Part shown: in pieces, positions 6,437 to 10,070 of the stretch | Position numbering within the stretch: the first letter of the stretch is position 1 | Layout of the letters: each line of letters begins with the position of its first letter | The notes under the pieces: model-generated | The model's database searches: none | The model's input: the letters and a program-made list of their open reading frames with translations, nothing else | What the model was told of the DNA's origin: nothing | NCBI GenBank assembly: GCA_030374735.1 | Contig: JASCIV010000933.1 | Location: 1 to 10,070 of the forward strand | DNA: 10,070 nt | From: Gracilaria caudata | Taxonomy: Eukaryota; Rhodophyta; Florideophyceae; Gracilariales; Gracilariaceae | Direction: 5' to 3' | Translations under genes and position numbers: made by a program

Positions 6437-7444
6437 ATGAGTCAAGTCAACCATGAAGCCGTGAAAAACCGAAGAAAAGCCACCATTGTTCTCAAGGAAC
6501 TCCGTGAACATCAACAGCAAGTCGATGCCGATAAGGAGGAAGCAACAGACCTCCGTTCCGAAACGCTCAAAGAACATTTCGTAAAAGCCGCGAAGAATCT
6601 AGAGAAAGCTAAAACCGCTGATCAGGCGCTCGTCGATGCGCAGATTTTTCACAAACTCGGCGTATATTCCAAACGCCAGGCCGAACAGCTGCAAACCGGT
6701 CTGCGAACTTATGACGTCAAGACCTTTACGGACAACCTCATTGCAAAGTTGCGTCGCGCCAACGCAGACAAGTACGATGAAGAGGACGAACAAACTCAAC
6801 AAATTTCGGTCAACTTTCTGGACATTGGGCGAAGTGTGTTCAACAGATGGAGAACCGTGCACTTCCCAGACGCACATTTCGGAAACGAACCCAAGGACGA
6901 CGTCAAAAAAGTCAAACAACGGAAGAAAGCGGAAAGAGTCAAGACGGGAGGCCTTGCTACAAGACCGAACCAACTGAAACCTACGGATTTGGAAGAAACG
7001 GAAACTGATAAGCAAGTTGCAGAGATGAAGCGAGAATTGCAGCGGAGGAAACGGTGCAACTTTTGGTTGTTCGTGATTGATCCGAAAAGCTTTCCTCGCT
7101 CTGTCGAAAACGTTTTCCATTCTTCTTTTCTAGTCAAGGAGAAGTTCGCATCTCTTGACCTCAAAAGTGAGAATGAACCTATGATTCGATATCTTGATCC
7201 TATGGCTGATGAAATGGACGACGACAGTAAACAACGGAACGGGAATGAGGAAGAAATCAGCAACTCGCAGTTCATTATGGGTTTTGATAGAAACGTATGG
7301 CAAGAGATGATTCGCAAACACAATATTCGAAAGTGTCTGTTCCCTCCGAAGAGAAGAATGAGCGCCGATGCACAGCTTCGACATCTGCAAGCGTACGAGG
7401 AAGACGGTGATATGGACGAGGAAATGGATTCCGCTGCATTTTGA
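6437..7444 (+). CDS. NSE4: NSE4 kleisin subunit of the SMC5/6 complex
   Basis: A complete intronless 335-residue frame. NSE4 (EID/Nse4 family) is the kleisin that bridges the SMC5 and SMC6 heads and binds NSE1-NSE3, acting in the nucleus in recombination repair and replication-fork maintenance. The N-terminal domain (about 8-90) has the NRR start, then long helices with ALVDAQIFHKLGVYSKRQAE, the NSE3/SMC6-binding region. Residues 125-148 (NFLDIGRSVFNRW) match the mid-region, followed by a Lys/Glu-rich linker. The C-terminal winged-helix (about 207-310) carries the family hallmark NFWLFVIDPKSF, VENVFHSSFLVKE and later QFIMGFDRNVWQEMI. Length is close to plant and fungal relatives. The start is chosen because the N-terminal motif begins at once and no earlier in-frame ATG fits. 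An E2F site lies upstream. A truncated copy of this gene start is at 3390-3562. Confidence 0.93.
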   Translation: MSQVNHEAVKNRRKATIVLKELREHQQQVDADKEEATDLRSETLKEHFVKAAKNLEKAKTADQALVDAQIFHKLGVYSKRQAEQLQTGLRTYDVKTFTDNLIAKLRRANADKYDEEDEQTQQISVNFLDIGRSVFNRWRTVHFPDAHFGNEPKDDVKKVKQRKKAERVKTGGLATRPNQLKPTDLEETETDKQVAEMKRELQRRKRCNFWLFVIDPKSFPRSVENVFHSSFLVKEKFASLDLKSENEPMIRYLDPMADEMDDDSKQRNGNEEEISNSQFIMGFDRNVWQEMIRKHNIRKCLFPPKRRMSADAQLRHLQAYEEDGDMDEEMDSAAF

Positions 7445-7707
7445 GGACACTCGAAGGACCCGAGGGACAGCTTCCTCGCTTACCAAGTAGGTAAGACTTT
7501 CGTAATGGGCCAAGAACTCGAAGCTAAGGAATTATTTACATTGCTTGCGTTCCAATTGTACGGCCAGGTGAACGGCACATATGAAATGTGGCAAATAGCT
7601 CGGTATGAACAATAGAGAAAGCTATGGTGTCTATTTGAAATGATTGTTATGTAGCAAATATCGACAGGCTTATACAGCATGTCGCGACCTCGTGCATGTT
7701 GAGAGGC
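7445..7707. other. Short convergent intergenic spacer
   Basis: The 263 bp between the stop codons of NSE4 (plus) and the ABM-like gene (minus) must hold both 3' untranslated regions. No consensus AATAAA stands out on either strand at a usual distance, and I see no other feature. Confidence 0.5.
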
Positions 7708-8592
7708 TTAGGTGAACATGACCGGTTTGAAGGTCTGTCTGTTTCTGTCGCCTTGAATGAGATACGGAGTAATTTCTTGCACAGTTGAAACATCAGTTCC
7801 ATTCATGTGCGATTGGAGGGCGGCTACGTTCTTGAAGACTTCGATAGTCTTGAAGAAGCCATGCTCATTGGGGGCATGCAACACACAAAACTCCAAGCAT
7901 TCTCCTGCTGAGACGCTCTTCTCGGCGCTGCGACGTAGGGCGTCGTATACGTGGTCAACAGCTTCATCTTGGGTGGTATCGACGTTAATGGATTCCATAA
8001 CGACAATATTGTGATGCGGGTCAAACTGGACGTCATGAATCTTGGAAGTAAAGGCATTCTCATAATGCAGCGTTTGAATCTGAACGGTGTCGATAAGAGG
8101 ACCGACTCGCTCCACAGCACTGAGCCATCTCCTCATGACGAGCTGATTCTCAAACGCGTGCTCATCCCTGTCAAACGCCTCCATGACCACGTATCGAACA
8201 TCTGACTTGGGCAAGGATGGGTTGACAAAGAGATGCGTAGGGTCTTCAGCCTCTCTTAGCAACCACCTATGTAAAGCACCAGAGTGAGTGCGGGCATCAA
8301 CCTGGTGAGCGAGGTCAGCCTGGGCGACAGCGGCGCGCTCAAAGATTCTGAAGCTGGAGTTCTTGACGACCACCCAGTGGTGCGCCTCGTCACGGGTAGC
8401 CACTCTGGAGTCGACGACGTGGGCAGAGGCCTTCTTGTGTGGCTTTGTGACGGAAGGTTTGCTTGGGGGCGTTGAGGGTTGCTGATGCTGCGGGGCTGTT
8501 GCGGTGGCAAAGGGACTTGTGCGAGGTTTGCAGGTAGACTGCGCGGCAGCAGTTCTGCGGAAGGGAAGGGAGGTGGTGACGATAAATGCCAT
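7708..8592 (-). CDS. Probable plastid-targeted protein with two ABM-like (dimeric alpha+beta barrel) domains
   Basis: A 294-residue intronless frame. The open frame continues upstream to about 8751, but the first ATG is at 8592, so I start there. Residues 1-55 (MAFIVTTSLPFRR, then Ser/Thr/Pro/Arg/Lys-rich and nearly free of acidic residues) look like a plastid transit peptide with an N-terminal Phe, as seen in red algae. Two ferredoxin-like barrel repeats follow, about 72-180 and 194-292. The second has the usual ABM order: strand IVVMESINV, helix around 209-226, CLEFCVLHAPNEHGFFKTIEVF, then ALQSHM. The first has FRIFERAAV, RWLLREAEDPTHLFV and YVVMEAFDRDEHAFENQL. The family includes small monooxygenases, haem-degrading enzymes and non-catalytic members, and I cannot name a substrate or active site. 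Domain call fairly secure; function open. Confidence 0.75.
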   Translation of the reverse strand: MAFIVTTSLPFRRTAAAQSTCKPRTSPFATATAPQHQQPSTPPSKPSVTKPHKKASAHVVDSRVATRDEAHHWVVVKNSSFRIFERAAVAQADLAHQVDARTHSGALHRWLLREAEDPTHLFVNPSLPKSDVRYVVMEAFDRDEHAFENQLVMRRWLSAVERVGPLIDTVQIQTLHYENAFTSKIHDVQFDPHHNIVVMESINVDTTQDEAVDHVYDALRRSAEKSVSAGECLEFCVLHAPNEHGFFKTIEVFKNVAALQSHMNGTDVSTVQEITPYLIQGDRNRQTFKPVMFT

Positions 8593-8710
8593 TGCGGAAG
8601 CGACGAAGAAAAAGGACAGCAATACAGACCAGATGCGAGAAGAAGCCGAGTGACGACGACTGCGCGAGGTACCTTTGTATAGCGAGGCGCGCCGGAACGT
8701 ACAAGCAGCG

Positions 8711-8717
8711 CTTATAA
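8711..8717 (-). promoter_or_regulatory. TATA-like element upstream of the ABM-like gene
   Basis: The minus strand reads CCTTATAAGC about 120 bp upstream of the ATG at 8592. With CCAAT boxes about 80 and 150 bp further upstream this is a conventional core-promoter arrangement. No transcription start can be fixed from sequence. Confidence 0.45.
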
Positions 8718-8792
8718 GGAGTAAGCGCGGTGGCTGAACAGCAAAGCACAAGCAACGCGCACGCGCGCATATCCACGCGGCGTCGTGCCGCC

Positions 8793-8956
8793 ATTGGCCA
8801 GCGCACAGGTCCGTACGAAAGATCGTGGCGCATGCTGGCGATCTCCCCTAATCTGGCCACTCTGATTGGCACGCTGTTGCAACTTGACGCTTTGCAGCAA
8901 CCAATGGCGTGCGCGGTTCGGAGGCGGATGAAATGCGCAAATTTCGCGCTCACGTG
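8793..8956 (-). promoter_or_regulatory. Proximal promoter with three CCAAT boxes, a G-box and an E2F-like motif
   Basis: CCAAT pentamers lie at 8793-8797 (minus, GGCCAATGG), 8865-8869 (minus, GCCAATCAG, very close to the NF-Y consensus) and 8901-8905 (plus, ACCAATGG). A G-box/E-box CACGTG is at 8951-8956, immediately next to TTTCGCGC (8942-8949), which matches the half consensus for E2F. The whole stretch 8750-9100 is GC-rich with many CGCG steps and holds no gene. The minus-strand frame running through it into repeat copy 2 has no family motif and I treat it as chance openness. Confidence 0.45.
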
Positions 8957-9109
8957 CGCGCTCGCGACAGGTGCGCAGATTTGGTTGCGTGGAAGAAGGC
9001 TGCGCACACTCGCGAGGGAGTGCAGCTCGCGTGCTGCTTGCCGTGCACTCCGCTGGACCGTGCACTGGGCGGAGACCGCCGAGACACGCGCCACGCTGTG
9101 CTTGCAAGC

Positions 9110-9133
9110 ATATCGCCCCGTCAGGCGCGATAT
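9110..9133. repeat. Terminal hairpin at the left end of repeat copy 2
   Basis: ATATCGCCCC (9110-9119) pairs with GGCGCGATAT (9124-9133) around a GTCA loop, 9 of 10 pairs with one C-C mismatch. It occupies the same place as the copy 1 hairpin although the arms and loop have changed. Confidence 0.6.
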
Positions 9134-9498
9134 TCTCTTGACAGCTTGTGGAGAGCGGAATTGCCGCGCTGCGCGATTTTTCCGTTCGTCCACAGCCGCC
9201 TTCGTCGCTGGCTTTTGCTGAGCCCTGAGTGGTTTGGCATGACAAATCTTCGACGACTCGTCTCTCTTCGCTTCCGCTCGAGCGCCCTCGGCTCGAGCAA
9301 TCTCCAAGCCATCGCCGTCTCGCTCTGGCCCGTGCTTACCTCGCCATAAACAAGCACCAGTGACTCTTTCGCACGGAGCACGACAGCCCGACAGAAGCCC
9401 CAAGCATGGGTGGCGTATGATCATCATGCTTCTGTACAACTCTCAGTCAGCCGTACCCTTTAGTTGATACACCCGACTTTAAGACGTAGAAAATCAAT

Positions 9499-9572
9499 GA
9501 TACTATCACGTCGTAAAGTCGTAAAGTAACATTATGGGCTAACATTAGTACGCCCCTGCACAGGGAGAGCAC
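9499..9572 (+). mobile_element. 74-bp insertion in repeat copy 2 flanked by CAAT duplication
   Basis: Copy 1 reads GAAAATCAATATCCGC continuously. Copy 2 reads GAAAATCAAT, then 74 bp, then CAATATCCGC. CAAT is therefore present on both sides (9495-9498 and 9573-9576), as expected for a small insertion with a 4-bp target duplication. The insert begins with a tandem GTCGTAAA repeat and has no clear terminal inverted repeats. A deletion in copy 1 between CAAT microhomologies would look the same. Confidence 0.4.
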
Positions 9573-9951
9573 CAATATCCGCTCTCTTGTCTGGCACCCC
9601 ATGGCGATGTTTAAATCTAAAAAGTACGAAGGTAGTATCTCCGTAGCGATTAGCCTCAAAACATAAGGCTTCGCTCTTATGCCGATTGTATGTGAATTGC
9701 TCTTGTGTGTCTTACAGAACCAGATGGATGAGCCCTGCGATTCCCGCTAATATTCGTACTTGTTGAACAAGTCTTGTTGACCTCAGTGTTTTATTCCTCA
9801 TTTTATACTCCGCGCTGCCAAAAGTCGTAACATGTACAACACCTCCACCCCACTGTCATGAGCTCGTTTATCACAAAGCACCACCTTCTTTCTTTTGTCA
9901 TTAGCTTCTTCGCAGAAAAATGGTCGCTTTCCGACAAGCCCCAATGTTTCC

Positions 9952-10070
9952 ATCATACTCGCATCTCGGTCGAGCTCCGGGCTCGGTGTACCCTTGTAGT
10001 CAAAAGCTTTTCACCCGTGAATATTGAATTTGCTCCAGCCATAAAACACAACGCCTGCTCTGCTTCTGAC
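9952..10070. other. Right flank, nothing recognised
   Basis: Unique-looking sequence after the end of repeat copy 2. I see no gene, repeat or motif. Confidence 0.4.

Larger units (their letters stand above)
9103..9951 (+). repeat. Interspersed repeat, copy 2
   Basis: Colinear and same orientation as 3583-4434 (see copy 1 for shared blocks). Differences include a 15-bp local duplication around CTCGAG (about 9278-9298), a 74-bp insertion at 9499-9572, and loss of the copy 1 segment 4135-4232. Its left end lies in the upstream region of the ABM-like gene and its right end passes into unrelated DNA. On its minus strand a TATAAAA-like box (about 9799-9806) is present where copy 1 has none. Confidence 0.75.

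Noticed and set aside
6599..7513. Several long minus-strand and shifted-frame open frames over NSE4
   Set aside because: They are shadows of the NSE4 coding sequence, with no motif of their own.
8593..8751. N-terminal extension of the ABM-like protein with a hydrophobic, signal-like stretch ending ASA
   Set aside because: It has no ATG (the frame opens at TTG), and the TATA-like element lies inside it. A secondary-plastid bipartite leader was considered, but the ATG at 8592 is simpler.
8390..9439. 349-codon minus-strand open frame overlapping the ABM-like gene and repeat copy 2
   Set aside because: Most of it is low-complexity Arg/Ala/Ser-rich sequence from GC-rich promoter DNA, and it overlaps the ABM-like coding region in another frame. 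Only the part inside the repeat shows any conservation, which is reported separately.
1..10070. CRISPR array, rRNA, bacterial operon or prophage
   Set aside because: I found no regularly spaced repeats, no rRNA-like blocks and no closely packed ribosome-binding-site-led genes. The window is eukaryotic in character.

Overview
The window looks like nuclear DNA from a eukaryote, most likely a photosynthetic, intron-poor alga. A unicellular red alga is my best guess, held loosely. The evidence is a clear NSE4 gene (SMC5/6 complex, eukaryote only), an E2F-type site in its promoter, CCAAT boxes in another promoter, an LTR-type retrotransposon, and a protein with a plastid-transit-like N-terminus beginning MAF and followed by Ser/Thr/Pro/Arg-rich sequence. 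Only two ordinary intact genes are present. The rest is a mosaic of mobile-element sequence and broken gene copies.

Layout. Positions 1-1639 (minus strand) hold the 5' part of an LTR-type retrotransposon: a complete gag (503-1639) and the start of pol with its aspartic protease, which runs off the left edge. Gag and pol are in different frames and meet at an ATGA stop/start overlap next to a T5 run. Positions 1640-2640 are the gag leader and probably the LTR (TATA-like site, no provable boundaries), ending in an AT-rich stretch with several perfect palindromes. Positions 2641-3389 hold no convincing gene. Positions 3390-3562 are a truncated copy of the promoter, leader and start codon region of the NSE4 gene found 2.9 kb downstream. 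Positions 3583-4434 are copy 1 of an unclassified 0.85-kb interspersed repeat; copy 2 lies at 9103-9951. Copy 1 abuts, at its right edge, a dead fragment (4435-4829, minus) of a bacterial-type NitT/TauT-family ABC ATPase, broken exactly inside the ABC signature motif. Positions 5383-6250 hold a diverged direct duplication and unassigned short open frames.

The intact genes are convergent: NSE4 (6437-7444, plus) and a 294-residue, probably plastid-targeted protein with two antibiotic-biosynthesis-monooxygenase-like barrels (7708-8592, minus), separated by 263 bp. The minus-strand gene has a promoter-like upstream region with a TATA-like element, three CCAAT pentamers, a G-box and an E2F-like motif. 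Repeat copy 2 follows and carries a 74-bp insertion flanked by a CAAT duplication.

The most notable points are the stop/start gag-pol junction, the repeat-ABC junction with gene fragments on both sides of copy 1, the terminal hairpin kept in both repeat copies, and the E2F site in front of NSE4. I found no convincing undescribed multi-gene system. All homology calls were made by reading, without database searches, and repeat edges were set by eye.
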